A DNA stretch of 64,000 bases, taken from the NCBI RefSeq assembly GCF_004197395.1, contig NZ_SELS01000002.1, forward strand, positions 186,001 to 250,000, given 5' to 3'. This document shows, in pieces, positions 1 to 9,724 of this stretch. This DNA is from Paraburkholderia sp. UYCP14C (GTDB lineage Bacteria; Pseudomonadota; Gammaproteobacteria; Burkholderiales; Burkholderiaceae). The notes beneath the pieces were generated by a model. The model made no database searches. It had not been told where the DNA came from and saw nothing but the letters and a program-made list of their open reading frames with translations. The number at the start of each line of letters is the position of its first letter. Position 1 is the first letter of the stretch. The position numbers were made by a program, and so were the translations under genes.

Positions 1-53
1 CGGCGAGCCGCCGGCCTCCCCTAACCCGTGCGCACCTTGGTGCGGAGGACAGC

Positions 54-311
54 ATGAGCAACATCCAGCTTGATATCGAATGGACCGAAGCAGCATCTCG
101 CAAGATCGAAAAACTGATGCCGCGTGGCGGTCAGGAAGCGTACCTCGCGCTGCCGCCCGTCGAATGCCTGCCGATGGAAGGCGACGTGTTGTTTCTCGGC
201 CCGGCTGGCAAGCAGCAGCCGTTTATCGTCGCGGAGCGCCAGTATCACCATGACGGCGACGCCGACTGGACGATCATTCTGATTCTCGATGTCCCGCAAG
301 CGACCCACTGA
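54..311 (+). CDS. Small conserved protein of unknown function
   Basis: An 85-residue soluble protein with no signal peptide or membrane segment. The ATG at 54 follows a good ribosome binding site (GGAGGA, about 5 bases upstream), which fixes the start. The protein is acidic, begins with an Ile/Glu-rich segment and ends in a beta-rich half with an RQYHHDGD stretch followed by hydrophobic strands (WTIILIL). I do not recognise a named domain. It resembles the short conserved hypothetical proteins of Burkholderia chromosomes, but that is an impression. The next gene is convergent, so it probably forms its own transcript or the end of one entering from the left. Confidence 0.75.
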   Translation: MSNIQLDIEWTEAASRKIEKLMPRGGQEAYLALPPVECLPMEGDVLFLGPAGKQQPFIVAERQYHHDGDADWTIILILDVPQATH

Positions 312-391
312 TCGCTGACCGCGCGCCGGCGGCCTAAGGGCCGCCCGACCTGTTCAGCGTGTCCGCGCGAGGTTGACACCCGCGCCCAAAC

Positions 392-682
392 TCAGGCGAT
401 CTTCGACACCACGCGAATCTCCGCGTGCTCGATCCAATCCGCGGCAGCCTTCTTATAGGCCTGGATATGCGCGGATTTCGCATGCGCCGCGAGCGCATCC
501 TGGCTTTCCCACCGCTCGACGAATACGAACCGGCGCGGCTCCTGCACGTCGCGGTGCAGGTCGTACTGCAGCACACCTGCTTCTTTGCGTGTCGGTCCGA
601 CGATGCCTTCGAGCGCCTCGCGCAACCGCTCCTCATGCCCCGGTTTCGCCACCGAAATTGCGACCACCGCGATTTCCGCCAT
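392..682 (-). CDS. Putative quinol/antibiotic-biosynthesis-type monooxygenase (ABM domain)
   Basis: A 96-residue protein made of one ABM (dimeric alpha-beta barrel) domain. It shows the usual order: a first strand (IAVVAISVAKPGHEERLREAL), the turn GPTRKEAGVLQYDLHRD, the strand FVFVERWESQDALAAHAKS and a final strand IRVVSKIA. Family members such as YgiN are cofactor-free monooxygenases acting on quinols or polyketide aromatics; the substrate here is unknown. The open frame runs to 841, but the ATG at 682 has a Shine-Dalgarno-like GGGGAG just upstream and matches the family start and length, so I chose it. Convergent with the gene at 54-311 and divergent from the EAL gene. Confidence 0.85.
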   Translation of the reverse strand: MAEIAVVAISVAKPGHEERLREALEGIVGPTRKEAGVLQYDLHRDVQEPRRFVFVERWESQDALAAHAKSAHIQAYKKAAADWIEHAEIRVVSKIA

Positions 683-1292
683 GCCTGATCTCCCCTGTTC
701 ACGAAAATCAGCAGCATACCCGCCGATCGCTGAACCTGCCGGCCAGCTGACCAGCGCGCCGGCCAGCATGGCGACGCACGAATCTCGCCTCCGCCCGCCA
801 TGCCGCACCGCCGTCGCGTCAAGCCAGAACCCGCCCGGCATAGCAGCGTCAAGCCCCGCGCCCGAACGGCCGCCCCACCCCCAACGCCAGCACTAACATG
901 TGAGCACCGTCGGCGCCTGGAGTTTGGCGGGCGACCACTGGGCGCCCTGCTACCCTCGGCGTGGTACGGCACCTCACTGCGATTGACAATCGGTTTCGCG
1001 CACGGCAAGCGCGCGAGACGCTCCGGCGAATGACCGCAAAGGGTTGCCGCACGGCTGTAGGCAGCGGTTTTGCGGACAATTTTCCCGCCCATGCGTTTGT
1101 GATTACCCGCACATTGTCGCGCGCTGCAAACTGCTAGACTCATTTTGACCAATTCGCCGGAGTCCAGCGTAGCTGGTACCGCCCTCCGTGTTCGCGGGAC
1201 GCATCCGTTTCGTCCCGTCGACGCCTCGGGTGTACGAGCGCTGCGCGCCGAATGGGTTTGCGTGCCCCTTCACCCCTTGCCGCAACGACCCC
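683..1292. other. Intergenic region between divergent genes
   Basis: About 610 bases with only overlapping GC-rich frames that show no protein-like pattern. It should hold the promoter of the monooxygenase gene (minus strand) and that of the EAL gene (plus strand, see 1132-1140). I see no repeat, RNA gene or strong hairpin in it. Confidence 0.5.
1132..1140 (+). promoter_or_regulatory. Putative extended -10 promoter of the EAL gene
   Basis: TGCTAGACT is an extended -10 element (TGn plus TAGACT). TTGTCG lies 15 bases upstream of TAGACT, a short -35 spacing. Transcription would start near 1147, giving a leader of about 145 bases before the ATG at 1293. The same TGCTAGACT occurs directly before the fluoride riboswitch at 26317. 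Confidence 0.4.
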
Positions 1293-2612
1293 ATGTCAGC
1301 TCTCATGCCCGCCTCTATGCCATCCGTCGGTGATTTGACCGTGAGCGGCCTGCTCCCGCACCTGGTCCGTGGCGAATCGGGCTGGACCGCGACCTGGCGC
1401 GCGTTGACTTTGCACAGCGTGTTCCAGCCGGTGCTGTCGGTCACGCATCAGTGCGTGGTCGGCTACGAGGGGCTATTGCGCGCGTTCGATCCGGTCGGCC
1501 TGCCCGTTTCGCCCGAAGTGCTGTTCTCCGGCACGCGCTCGGCCGCCGAAGCGCGCGAGCTCGATCGCATCGCGCGCTGCCTGCACGTGGCGAACTTCAT
1601 GGAGCAAGGCATCAGCACCGGTTGGCTGTTTCTGAACACGCGCCCGCAGGTGTTCGAAACCGGCTGGCCGCAGCGCGCGTTCATCGACGAGTTGTCCGCG
1701 CATTTCGGGTTGCCGCAGGAGCGCATCGTGATCGAAGTGCTCGAGCAGCCCGCCGACGACGAATCCGCCGTCGCCAGCATGCTCGCCGCGTCGCAGCCGC
1801 GCGACTTCCTGATCGCGATCGACGACTTCGGCACCGGCTTCTCGAACTTCGACCGCGTGTGGCGCTTCCGCCCCGACATCGTCAAGCTCGATCGCTCGCT
1901 CGTCGCGCGCGCGGGCAAGCGCGAGGGCGACGAATCGATGATCAGCCATCTGATCGCGATGCTGCATCAATCGGGCACGCTGGTGCTCGCCGAAGGCGTC
2001 GAAACCGATGAGGAGCTGATGATCCTGATGCAGGCCGACGTCGATTTCGTGCAGGGCTTCTGGTTCGGTCAGCCGAAGAGCAGCGTGCGGGCCGCGTGCA
2101 CGAAGGTGCCGGCGCTCGTCGCGTCGATCTGGAGCAAGTTCGCCGAGTACGAGCGCGCGCACGCCGGCCATCAGCGGCTCGGCTTCGAGGGCTTCGCGGA
2201 AGCGGTGCTGGCCGCCGCCGACACCTACAAGGCGACCGGCGACCTCGAACAGGCCGCGCAAAAGGTCTGGCATCTGCCGGAAGCTCGCCGCGTGTTCCTC
2301 ACCGACGGCCTGGGCGAGCAGACCCAGCCTTCGGTGACGGCGGCGTCGGTCCCGCCGCCTCCGAAGCGGCTCGCGCCGCTTTATGCCGAAACGCGCAGCA
2401 ACTGGTCGCGGCGCGCGTATTTCCGACACGCGCTCGCGGCGCCGGGCCGCGTCGCGATGATGGGGCCGCATTATTCGCTCGCCGATGGACAGGACTGCTA
2501 CACCGCCGCGATCGCATTCGAGCGTGACGGCACGCACGTGCTGTGCGTCGACTTCGTGCCGGAAGCGGCGCCGCCGAACGTGAGCACCGGCAGACGCGGC
2601 GCGAGGCGTTAG
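1293..2612 (+). CDS. EAL-domain cyclic-di-GMP phosphodiesterase
   Basis: A 439-residue cytoplasmic protein. Residues about 40-270 form an EAL domain that would hydrolyse c-di-GMP to pGpG. The catalytic set looks complete: the EAL signature is present as YEGL (Glu about 59), followed by LNTRP (metal-binding Asn), IVIEVLEQ (Glu), IDDFGTGFSN (Asp pair), a Lys in DIVKLDRS, EGVETDEE and a Gln in FVQGFW. The remaining 160 residues carry no domain I recognise; they may be a sensory or dimerisation part. The frame extends upstream to a GTG at 1188, but the ATG at 1293 gives a normal family N-terminus. Neither start has a clear ribosome binding site, so the start is uncertain. Confidence 0.85.
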   Translation: MSALMPASMPSVGDLTVSGLLPHLVRGESGWTATWRALTLHSVFQPVLSVTHQCVVGYEGLLRAFDPVGLPVSPEVLFSGTRSAAEARELDRIARCLHVANFMEQGISTGWLFLNTRPQVFETGWPQRAFIDELSAHFGLPQERIVIEVLEQPADDESAVASMLAASQPRDFLIAIDDFGTGFSNFDRVWRFRPDIVKLDRSLVARAGKREGDESMISHLIAMLHQSGTLVLAEGVETDEELMILMQADVDFVQGFWFGQPKSSVRAACTKVPALVASIWSKFAEYERAHAGHQRLGFEGFAEAVLAAADTYKATGDLEQAAQKVWHLPEARRVFLTDGLGEQTQPSVTAASVPPPPKRLAPLYAETRSNWSRRAYFRHALAAPGRVAMMGPHYSLADGQDCYTAAIAFERDGTHVLCVDFVPEAAPPNVSTGRRGARR

Positions 2613-2622
2613 CGGCCCGCGC

Positions 2623-3027
2623 CTATTCGTGCACGCGGCCACGCCCCGACTTGACCTCGCCGCGCTTTGCCTTGCTGTCGAGCCGTCGCAGGTTCGACGC
2701 GCGTGTCGGCCGCGTCGCGACCCGATGCTTGCGTGTCACGCTGACGCTTTCGATCAGTTCATCGAGGCGCGCGAGCGCCGCCGCGCGGTTCATCTCCTGG
2801 GTCCGATGCTCCTGCGCCTTGATGACCACGACGCCGTCGCGCGTGAGCCGGTGGTCGGACAGCGCGAGCAGTCTCATCTTCAGCACTTCCGGCAGCGACG
2901 AAGCGCGCACGTCGAAGCGCAGATGGATCGCGCTCGACACCTTGTTGACGTTCTGACCACCCGCCCCCTGCGCTCGCACGGCGGTCAATTCGATTTCGTT
3001 CGGGGGGATCGGATAGCGGAATGTCAT
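2623..3027 (-). CDS. arfB: Alternative ribosome-rescue factor / peptidyl-tRNA hydrolase ArfB (YaeJ)
   Basis: A 134-residue release-factor-like protein. The catalytic GGQ lies at residues 23-25 in [13 protein letters not shown], and the C-terminus is a basic tail rich in Arg and Lys ([19 protein letters not shown]), as needed to reach into the empty mRNA channel. ArfB releases peptides from ribosomes stalled on truncated mRNA. It lacks the codon-recognition domains of RF1/RF2, and its length fits the family. The start MTFRYPIPP fits family N-termini; an in-frame ATG at 3051 would add eight residues. It ends 11 bases from the convergent EAL gene. Confidence 0.92.
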   Translation of the reverse strand: MTFRYPIPPNEIELTAVRAQGAGGQNVNKVSSAIHLRFDVRASSLPEVLKMRLLALSDHRLTRDGVVVIKAQEHRTQEMNRAAALARLDELIESVSVTRKHRVATRPTRASNLRRLDSKAKRGEVKSGRGRVHE

Positions 3028-3205
3028 GGGTGATGGGGAAAGAAGATGCATCAGTGTACAAGCGCGCGCCGCGCGATGCCCGAGGTCGCCGAAGGGTCCG
3101 GTGCGGCCTCGTCGATACCGTTTCGCGAACGCTACGAAAAAAACCATTTGCGTCGGCGCAACCGGTTCATCGATACTGACTCTTTCGCTTACGGCGTAAA
3201 TTCAT

Positions 3206-3847
3206 ATGAAAATCCGTCCCGGTTTCGTGCTCGAACTGGCCGTCAACTTTCTGCTGCCGTGGCTCGCTTACCGGCTCGCGCTGCCGCGTGTCGGCGAGAC
3301 CGGCGCGCTGATCGCGTCCGCGGTGCCGCCGCTCGTGTGGAGCGCGATCGAGCTCGCGCGCTTCAGGCGTGTCGATGCGCTCAGCGTGATGGTGGTGGCG
3401 GGCATCGTGCTGTCGGTCGCGGCCATGGCGCTCGGCGGCAGTCCGCGCATGCTGCTGTTGCGCGAGTCGCTGGTGTCCGGCGCGGTCGGTGTCGCGTTCC
3501 TGCTGTCGCTGCCGATGCGTCGTCCGCTGATCTTCTACCTCGCGCGCGCGACGGTCGCGCGCGAAATGGAAGGCGGCGCCGCGCATTTCGAGGCGCTGTG
3601 GCGCGAACGCCCCGGTCTCGCCACCGCGATGCGAACCATGACGCTCGTGTGGGGCATCGGCCTCACCGCCGAAACCGCGCTACGCGCGTGGATGGCGCTC
3701 ACGTGGCCGATCGAACGCTTCCTCGTCGTGTCGCCCTTTATCGGCTACGGCATCTACGTGGGACTCGCGCTGTGGACGCTGTGGTATCGCAAGACGATGC
3801 GCGGCCGCGTCGAGGCCATCGAGCGGGCCGGCGGGATGGCCGGTTGA
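3206..3847 (+). CDS. VC0807-family integral membrane protein
   Basis: A 213-residue protein with about six hydrophobic segments (for example residues 8-30, 36-55, 60-80, 90-110, 150-170 and 180-205) and short loops with conserved charges (ARFRRVDALS, MRRPLIFYLARAT, WYRKTMR). This pattern matches the VC0807 family of inner-membrane proteins, whose biochemical role is unknown to me. The ATG at 3206 has a weak ribosome binding site. It is divergent from arfB and convergent with recD, so it is probably monocistronic. Confidence 0.75.
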   Translation: MKIRPGFVLELAVNFLLPWLAYRLALPRVGETGALIASAVPPLVWSAIELARFRRVDALSVMVVAGIVLSVAAMALGGSPRMLLLRESLVSGAVGVAFLLSLPMRRPLIFYLARATVAREMEGGAAHFEALWRERPGLATAMRTMTLVWGIGLTAETALRAWMALTWPIERFLVVSPFIGYGIYVGLALWTLWYRKTMRGRVEAIERAGGMAG

Positions 3848-3902
3848 ACGCCGCTCGCACGATAAGTCCCCCACTCCTCTTGTCTTGCCTGCTATCGCGC
3901 GA

Positions 3903-6002
3903 TCAACGCGATGCCTCCGCAATCCGCGCGGCCAGCCCCGAATCGCGCTGCGTCGGCGTCGCGATCGCCTGCGCGAGCACGGCCCGCGCGCCGATCACCT
4001 CGACCCGTTCGCGCGCGCGAGTAATCGCCGTGTACACGAGTTCGCGCGACAGCACCCGGCTGAACACGGACGGCAGCACCAGCACCGCGTGCTCGAACTC
4101 CGAACCTTGCGACTTGTGGACCGTCAGCGCGAACGCGGTGTCGTGCGGCGGCAGCGCGGCCGGCGACACCGCGCGCACACCGCCGTCGCCGGTGCGAAAG
4201 TACACGCGCAACGCGCCGCCTGCGCCCGGCAGTGCAATGCCGATGTCGCCGTTGAACAGTCCCAGCGCGTAGTCGTTGCGCGTAACCATCACCGGACGTC
4301 CGGCAAACCACTGCGCGCCGACCGCTAGCGTGACACCCACGGCGCGGCGCACCTGCGTCGCCATCGCCGCGTTGACCTGATCGACGCCACGAGGTCCGAG
4401 CCGCGTCGCACAAAGGATGCGGAAGCGGTTGAGCGCGTCGAAGAGCGGCAACGGATCGGGTGCATCGGCGGCGAGCGCCGCGGCGAGTGCGTCGGCATAC
4501 GGCGCGAAGCCAGCGGCAAGCCTTGCGATCGTGCGCTCGGCCAGAGCCGTGTGCGTATCTTCCTGCAGCGCCGCGGCGCAGACGTCGGTCGGGTCGATCT
4601 CCAATACGTCGAGCGCCGCGCTCGGTGAGCCGTTGCGAATCGCGACCGACAAACGGCCGATCGGCGACTCGAGACCGAACCGGTAGTTGCGCTCGAGCCA
4701 GACGACGCAGTCCGCGAGCGGGTTGCGTTGGTTCGCCGGTCGCGCATCGGGGTCGACCTGCCCGTCGGTCGCCGATGCCGCCTCGTCACCGAACAGATCG
4801 CCCGACGGGGATGGCTCGAACGCCTGCAGCGCCTCGGGCGGCACGAAGAAATCGTCCAACGGCAGTTCGCCGTCCCGACTCGACGCCCGCGGCAACGCCC
4901 GCGCGAGCCGCGCCTCGTCGATGTCGAGCGCCTGCGCGACCCGTCGCAATCCGCTCGCGCTCAACGCCGGCCGCGCGCTCAGTTCGGCGAACACCGCGCC
5001 GGCTTCGACCGCGGCGAGCTGGTCCTTGTCACCGAGCATCACGAGCCGCGTTTGCGGCCCGATCGCGTCGAGCAGATGCGTGGCCATCGCGACGTCGATC
5101 ATCGACGCCTCGTCGATCACGACCACGTCATACGGCAACGGATTATCGCGATGATGCCGGTAGCGTCCGCCCGGCCCCGACCCCAGCAATCGATGCAGCG
5201 TGTACGAGGTCTGCGGCAAACGGGCGGCGAGTTCGGGCGGCAGCTCGCCCGCGCGCGCGAGCAACGCTTCCTGCATCCGTTGCGCCGCCTTGCCGGTCGG
5301 CGCCGCGAGCGCGATGCGCAGATCGGCATGCGCATCCAGCAGACACGCGAGCACGCCGACCACGGTCGTGGTCTTGCCGGTCCCCGGGCCGCCGCTGACG
5401 ATCGTCAGCCGCCCCGACAGCGCCATCACGGCCGCAACGCGTTGCCAGTCGACGTCGCCGTCTTTCGGCGGGCCGAAGTAGCGCAGCAGGCGTTCGCGCA
5501 AAACGGCCGGGGCCGTGTCGGCGTCGGCATTCGCGTGGCTCGCCTCGCCCGTCGCATGCGCGACCAGCGCATGGGCCAGACGCCGCTCGTAGTCGAAGTA
5601 GCGCGCGAGATAAAGACGCCCCTGCGCGTCGATCACGAGCGGGCGCAACGCCGCCGCGCCCGCCGCGTCCACCGCGTCCGTTGCGCCGTCGCTTGCCATG
5701 CCGCTCGCGAGCAACGCCGCGCGCACTTCCGCGACCGATGCGTCGAAGCGGCGCGCGAGCGTCGCGAGCGGCACGCACACGTGCCCTTCGGCGGTCGCGC
5801 GGCTCGCGGCAAACGCGCCGCGCGCGGCCCACTTCACCACTTCAGTCGATGCGCCACCGCGCCGCGCAAGCATGCCGATCCGGCGCGCGAACCCTTCGGC
5901 GAGCGCGATGCTGAAATCGGCCGGCGCGGGCAGATTGACGCCGATGTCTTCGAGCCCGAGCGGCGCGGCCGCGCGCTCATCCAGCGTGCCGGACGTGCTC
6001 AT
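3903..6002 (-). CDS. recD: Exodeoxyribonuclease V subunit alpha, RecD helicase
   Basis: A 699-residue SF1B 5'-3' helicase and the fast motor of RecBCD, which resects double-strand breaks for homologous recombination. The Walker A motif GGPGTGKT lies at residues 204-211. Downstream are VIDEASMIDV (Walker B, motif II), MLGDKDQLAAVEAG (motif III) and LTVHKSQGSEF with LVYTAITRARERVEV (motifs V-VI). The N-terminal 200 residues correspond to the RecB-contacting domain. It is longer than the 608-residue E. coli protein, partly through an acidic linker between the motor halves (around GDLFGDEAASATDGQVD). The ATG overlaps the recB stop (ATGA), implying translational coupling. It is the last gene of recC-recB-recD. 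Confidence 0.95.
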   Translation of the reverse strand: MSTSGTLDERAAAPLGLEDIGVNLPAPADFSIALAEGFARRIGMLARRGGASTEVVKWAARGAFAASRATAEGHVCVPLATLARRFDASVAEVRAALLASGMASDGATDAVDAAGAAALRPLVIDAQGRLYLARYFDYERRLAHALVAHATGEASHANADADTAPAVLRERLLRYFGPPKDGDVDWQRVAAVMALSGRLTIVSGGPGTGKTTTVVGVLACLLDAHADLRIALAAPTGKAAQRMQEALLARAGELPPELAARLPQTSYTLHRLLGSGPGGRYRHHRDNPLPYDVVVIDEASMIDVAMATHLLDAIGPQTRLVMLGDKDQLAAVEAGAVFAELSARPALSASGLRRVAQALDIDEARLARALPRASSRDGELPLDDFFVPPEALQAFEPSPSGDLFGDEAASATDGQVDPDARPANQRNPLADCVVWLERNYRFGLESPIGRLSVAIRNGSPSAALDVLEIDPTDVCAAALQEDTHTALAERTIARLAAGFAPYADALAAALAADAPDPLPLFDALNRFRILCATRLGPRGVDQVNAAMATQVRRAVGVTLAVGAQWFAGRPVMVTRNDYALGLFNGDIGIALPGAGGALRVYFRTGDGGVRAVSPAALPPHDTAFALTVHKSQGSEFEHAVLVLPSVFSRVLSRELVYTAITRARERVEVIGARAVLAQAIATPTQRDSGLAARIAEASR

Positions 6003-9000
6003 GCGCCACCTCCGATCATCGCCGCGTCGAGCAGCGCCACGAGTTCGAACGGCGCGCGCCGCCGATGCACGCCGGCGGCGCCGTCGACATCGCGCCAGTC
6101 GGGCCGCACGCCGCGCACGAACAGATACAGATAGCCGCCGATATGCGTGTCGTACGCGTAATCGCGCACGCGCGTCTTCAGATAGCGGTGCAGCGCGACC
6201 GTATAAAGCAGCGCCTGCAGGTGATACGCGTGGCTCGCCATTGCCGCTTCGAGCGGCGCGGCCGCGTAGTCGGCGGCGGTGTCGCCGAGATGGTTCGATT
6301 TCCAGTCGACGATCCAGAAGCGGCCGTCGTGCTCGACGATCATGTCGATAAATCCTTTGACGAACCCGCGCAGCACGCCGGGCTCCAGCGCGACGTCGGG
6401 ATAGCCGTAGTCGATCAGCAGCTCGCGCAGCGCCGGAAAATCGAGCGACGGTGCCGCGAACAGAAATTCGAGCTCGTTCAGGCGCCGACGCGGATCGAGC
6501 CGCGCGAGCGTCATGCCGGGCGTGAGTTCGGTCGCGACGACGTCGGCGATCAGCCGATGCATCATCGCGGGCAAACGCGCCGCGAGCTCGGGCGCGGCCG
6601 GCGCCGGACGCTCGCGCAAAGCGCCGCGGATCGCGTCGGGCCAGCTGCGCGCGTCGCTGAAATCGGCGAGTTCGAACATGCGATGCAGGCATTCGCCGGC
6701 CGCCGCCCCGCGCGGGAACGCGAGGATGTCGTCGTCGGCATGCGCCGGGGTGTCCACCACGGCGAGCGGCGCGAGCAGCGGCGCGGCTTCGAGCGCATCG
6801 GCGATTTCGTCGTGATCGGGCCGCACGTCCTCCTGCGGCGCGGGCGCGTGCGCCTCCCCGCTTCTGCCGCCTGCCGCGATCAGCCCGCTGAAGCTCGCCA
6901 TGCGCCACTGATCACGCAACGGCCGCCGATTCGCGCGCGCGTGCAAACGCGCCCCCCGATCCTGCAGACTTTCGAGCGGCACGCGGCGCGTCACTTCGGG
7001 CAGCGACTGCAACGTGACCGGTCCGCCCGCGAGCGCGTGCCAGCTCGCCGCGAGCGCGGCTTCGTCGGGCGGCTCCGCGAGCCATGCGTCGAACGTTTGA
7101 CCGTTGCCGCCGACGAGCCAGTTCAGCACGCTGCGGCGCGACTCCTTCGTCGATCGCGAGGACAGATAGGTGCCCGCGACCAGGTAGCAGCGATACACCG
7201 CGCGCGTGAGCGCCACATAGACGAGCCGCGCGCGTTCCGCCGCCTGCTCGCGCACCGCGTAGCGCGACGCGCGCTCGGCCTCCTCTTCGTCGCTGCCGTA
7301 ATGCAGCACCGCGTCGCCGCTGTCGTCGTGATACTCGCGCGCATCGGGCAAGCCCGACGACGGCGGTTCGCGCAAGCCACCGTCGTTCAGGAACGGACAG
7401 AACACGACCGCGTATTCGAGTCCCTTCGATTTATGGACCGTGACGATCTGCACCAGATTGCGATCGGACTCGAGCCGCAGCTGAGCCTCTTCACCGCCGC
7501 CCCGCTCGCGCTGCGCGGCGAGCCAGCGCAAGGTCGGCGCGATGCCGGGCTGGGTGGCCGCGCGCGCCTGCACGAGCTCGGCGAGATGGTTCACGTTGGT
7601 CAGCCGACGCTCGCCGTCGACACCCGCGACGAGCCGCTGCGCGACGCGCAGCTCGCGCATCAGCGTGCGCCACATCACCGCGAAGCCGCGTTCGTGCCAC
7701 AGCATCCGGTAGCGCGAAAAACGTTCGACCCAGCCCATTGCGTCGGCGGGATCGAGTGCCGGCGCGGTTTCATCCACGGCCGCGGCTGCGGGCGCCTCGG
7801 CGACCTGCGTGAGACGCCACAGCGCGGCGGCATCGAGCCCGAGCCAGTCGGTGGCGAGCGCGGCGCGCAGACGGCGCAGATCGCCGGGTGTGTCGATGGC
7901 GGCCAGCACGCGCTCGATCTGCTCGGCGTCGAGCGTCGCGAACACCGACGCCTGCGCAAGCTCCACGCTGCCGACGCCCCACGCCGCGAGCACGCGTTTG
8001 ACGAGGCTGCCCTGCTTGTGCGTCTGCACGAGCACCGCGATATCGCCCGGCGCGAGCGGCTCGTCGCCGATCGTCACGACGCCTTCGCGCGCCCCTCGCA
8101 ACAGCCGCACGATCTCGGCTGCGCACGCTTCGCTCGCGGCGCGCTGGGCGTTGCGTTTGTCCAGCGTGGCCTCGCCTCGCGGCAGCGTCCAGATGCGGAA
8201 ATCGCCGCCGCTCGCGGCGGGATCGGCGAACGGTGCACGCCGCCGCTCGCCCGCGCGCACCGGCTGATAGTCGAGCCCGTCGAGCACGAACGCCTGGCGG
8301 TTCGCTTCGAAGATCCGGTTGCACGCGTCGACGATCGGCGCGGTCGAACGCTGGTTGACCGCGAGCGTGTAGCACGCCGATGCCGACCCGCGCGCCGCGA
8401 GGTACGTATGCAGGTCCGCCGCGCGGAAACTGTAGATCGCCTGCTTCGGATCGCCGACCAGGAACAACGGTCCCGACGGCGCGAAAATCCGGCTGAAAAT
8501 CGCGAACTGCAGCGGATCGGTGTCCTGGAACTCGTCGATCAGCGCGGCCGGATAACGGCTGCGCAATGCATCGGCAAGCCACGAATGCGCGGCGAGCGCG
8601 CGATACAGATTCGCGAGCAGATCGTCGAACGACACCACGCGGCGCGTGCGCTTGCGCGCCACCAACTCGTTCGGCGCGTAGTCCAGCCACGTCTGCACGA
8701 GCGCGAGCCAGCGCGCGCGCTGCGCGGACTCGGCGGCGACTACGGCCGCGGCCAGTGCGTCGGCATGCTCGAAGAACGGATGCGCGGGCGGCTCGAACTT
8801 GACCTTGGTCGCCTTCTTCAATGCCGAGGCCGTCAGCTTCAACGCGGCGCGCGGCGGCGGCGCATGGCAGTCGCCCTGCGCGAAGTAGTCGGTCCACGCG
8901 GCGATCGCGGCGCTCACGTGATCGGGCTTGTGCGTGGTCTTGCTCAGCCGCTCCTGTGCCTCGGTGAGCAGCGCGACGATCGCATCGCGTTCGGCCTGCC

Positions 9001-9724
9001 AGATCGCGGACCCGGCATCGAAGCCGGCCTGCGGATCGGCGCTTGCGCCGTCCGCTTCGACGCTGCCCCAGCGCAATTGCGCGAGCGGCTTTTTCAGGCG
9101 CCGCGCCAACTGCTCGTCGAGCGACCCGGGACCGGCGCGCTTGGCCACCAGCCACGCGGCGAACGCCGGATGCGCATGCGCGACCGGCTCGACCTGCTCG
9201 CGCCAGAAATCGGCGGCGAGTTCGAAACGCAGTGCCGCGTCGTCGGCTTCCATCTCGAACTCAAACGGCATCGCGGCGGCGAACGGCGCTTCCTGCAACG
9301 CGCGCTGACAGAACGCGTGGATCGTGTGAATCGCGGCCTGATCGAACGTGCGCAACGCGCGGCGCACGACCTTCAACGCGGCCTCGCGCTCGATACCGCT
9401 CTGTGGTGCAAGCGTCGTTTCGAACAGCCGGCGGATGAACGGATCGTCGCCGTCGTCGTCCATCTCGATCGCGCGATGCAGTTCCGCGAGACGGCCGCGT
9501 ATGCGCTCGTGCAACTCCGCGGTCGCGGCCTTCGTGAACGTGACGACGAGAATCTGATCGGCGTTCAGGTTCTTTTCGAGCAGCAGCCGCACGTACAGCG
9601 CGCAGATGTTCCAGGTCTTGCCGGTACCTGCGGACGCTTCGATCTGATTCACGCCGTCGAGCGGACAGGCGAACACGTCGAGCTCGTCGGCGACGAGACT
9701 TTGATGGCGCAGCGCGTCGCTCAT
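5999..9724 (-). CDS. recB: Exodeoxyribonuclease V subunit beta, RecB helicase-nuclease
   Basis: A 1241-residue UvrD-family 3'-5' helicase fused to a nuclease. Walker A is ASAGTGKT at residues 30-37, followed by VVTFTKAATAEL (motif Ia), LIDEFQDTDPLQ (motif II), LVGDPKQAIYSFRAAD (motif III) and VTVHKSKGLEYAVV with LVYVALTRAVYRC (motifs V-VI). The C-terminal nuclease shows KGFIDMIVEHDGRFWIVDWK, with the catalytic Asp and the DxK pair that bind Mg2+. RecB cuts DNA and loads RecA in concert with RecC and RecD. The open frame extends far upstream, but the ATG at 9724 overlaps the recC stop by four bases and gives the expected family start. Confidence 0.96.
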   Translation of the reverse strand: MSDALRHQSLVADELDVFACPLDGVNQIEASAGTGKTWNICALYVRLLLEKNLNADQILVVTFTKAATAELHERIRGRLAELHRAIEMDDDGDDPFIRRLFETTLAPQSGIEREAALKVVRRALRTFDQAAIHTIHAFCQRALQEAPFAAAMPFEFEMEADDAALRFELAADFWREQVEPVAHAHPAFAAWLVAKRAGPGSLDEQLARRLKKPLAQLRWGSVEADGASADPQAGFDAGSAIWQAERDAIVALLTEAQERLSKTTHKPDHVSAAIAAWTDYFAQGDCHAPPPRAALKLTASALKKATKVKFEPPAHPFFEHADALAAAVVAAESAQRARWLALVQTWLDYAPNELVARKRTRRVVSFDDLLANLYRALAAHSWLADALRSRYPAALIDEFQDTDPLQFAIFSRIFAPSGPLFLVGDPKQAIYSFRAADLHTYLAARGSASACYTLAVNQRSTAPIVDACNRIFEANRQAFVLDGLDYQPVRAGERRRAPFADPAASGGDFRIWTLPRGEATLDKRNAQRAASEACAAEIVRLLRGAREGVVTIGDEPLAPGDIAVLVQTHKQGSLVKRVLAAWGVGSVELAQASVFATLDAEQIERVLAAIDTPGDLRRLRAALATDWLGLDAAALWRLTQVAEAPAAAAVDETAPALDPADAMGWVERFSRYRMLWHERGFAVMWRTLMRELRVAQRLVAGVDGERRLTNVNHLAELVQARAATQPGIAPTLRWLAAQRERGGGEEAQLRLESDRNLVQIVTVHKSKGLEYAVVFCPFLNDGGLREPPSSGLPDAREYHDDSGDAVLHYGSDEEEAERASRYAVREQAAERARLVYVALTRAVYRCYLVAGTYLSSRSTKESRRSVLNWLVGGNGQTFDAWLAEPPDEAALAASWHALAGGPVTLQSLPEVTRRVPLESLQDRGARLHARANRRPLRDQWRMASFSGLIAAGGRSGEAHAPAPQEDVRPDHDEIADALEAAPLLAPLAVVDTPAHADDDILAFPRGAAAGECLHRMFELADFSDARSWPDAIRGALRERPAPAAPELAARLPAMMHRLIADVVATELTPGMTLARLDPRRRLNELEFLFAAPSLDFPALRELLIDYGYPDVALEPGVLRGFVKGFIDMIVEHDGRFWIVDWKSNHLGDTAADYAAAPLEAAMASHAYHLQALLYTVALHRYLKTRVRDYAYDTHIGGYLYLFVRGVRPDWRDVDGAAGVHRRRAPFELVALLDAAMIGGGA

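Noticed and set aside
1-24. Possible end of an upstream gene (frame ending at TAA 22-24)
   Set aside because: Only seven codons are visible, with nothing to judge the frame.
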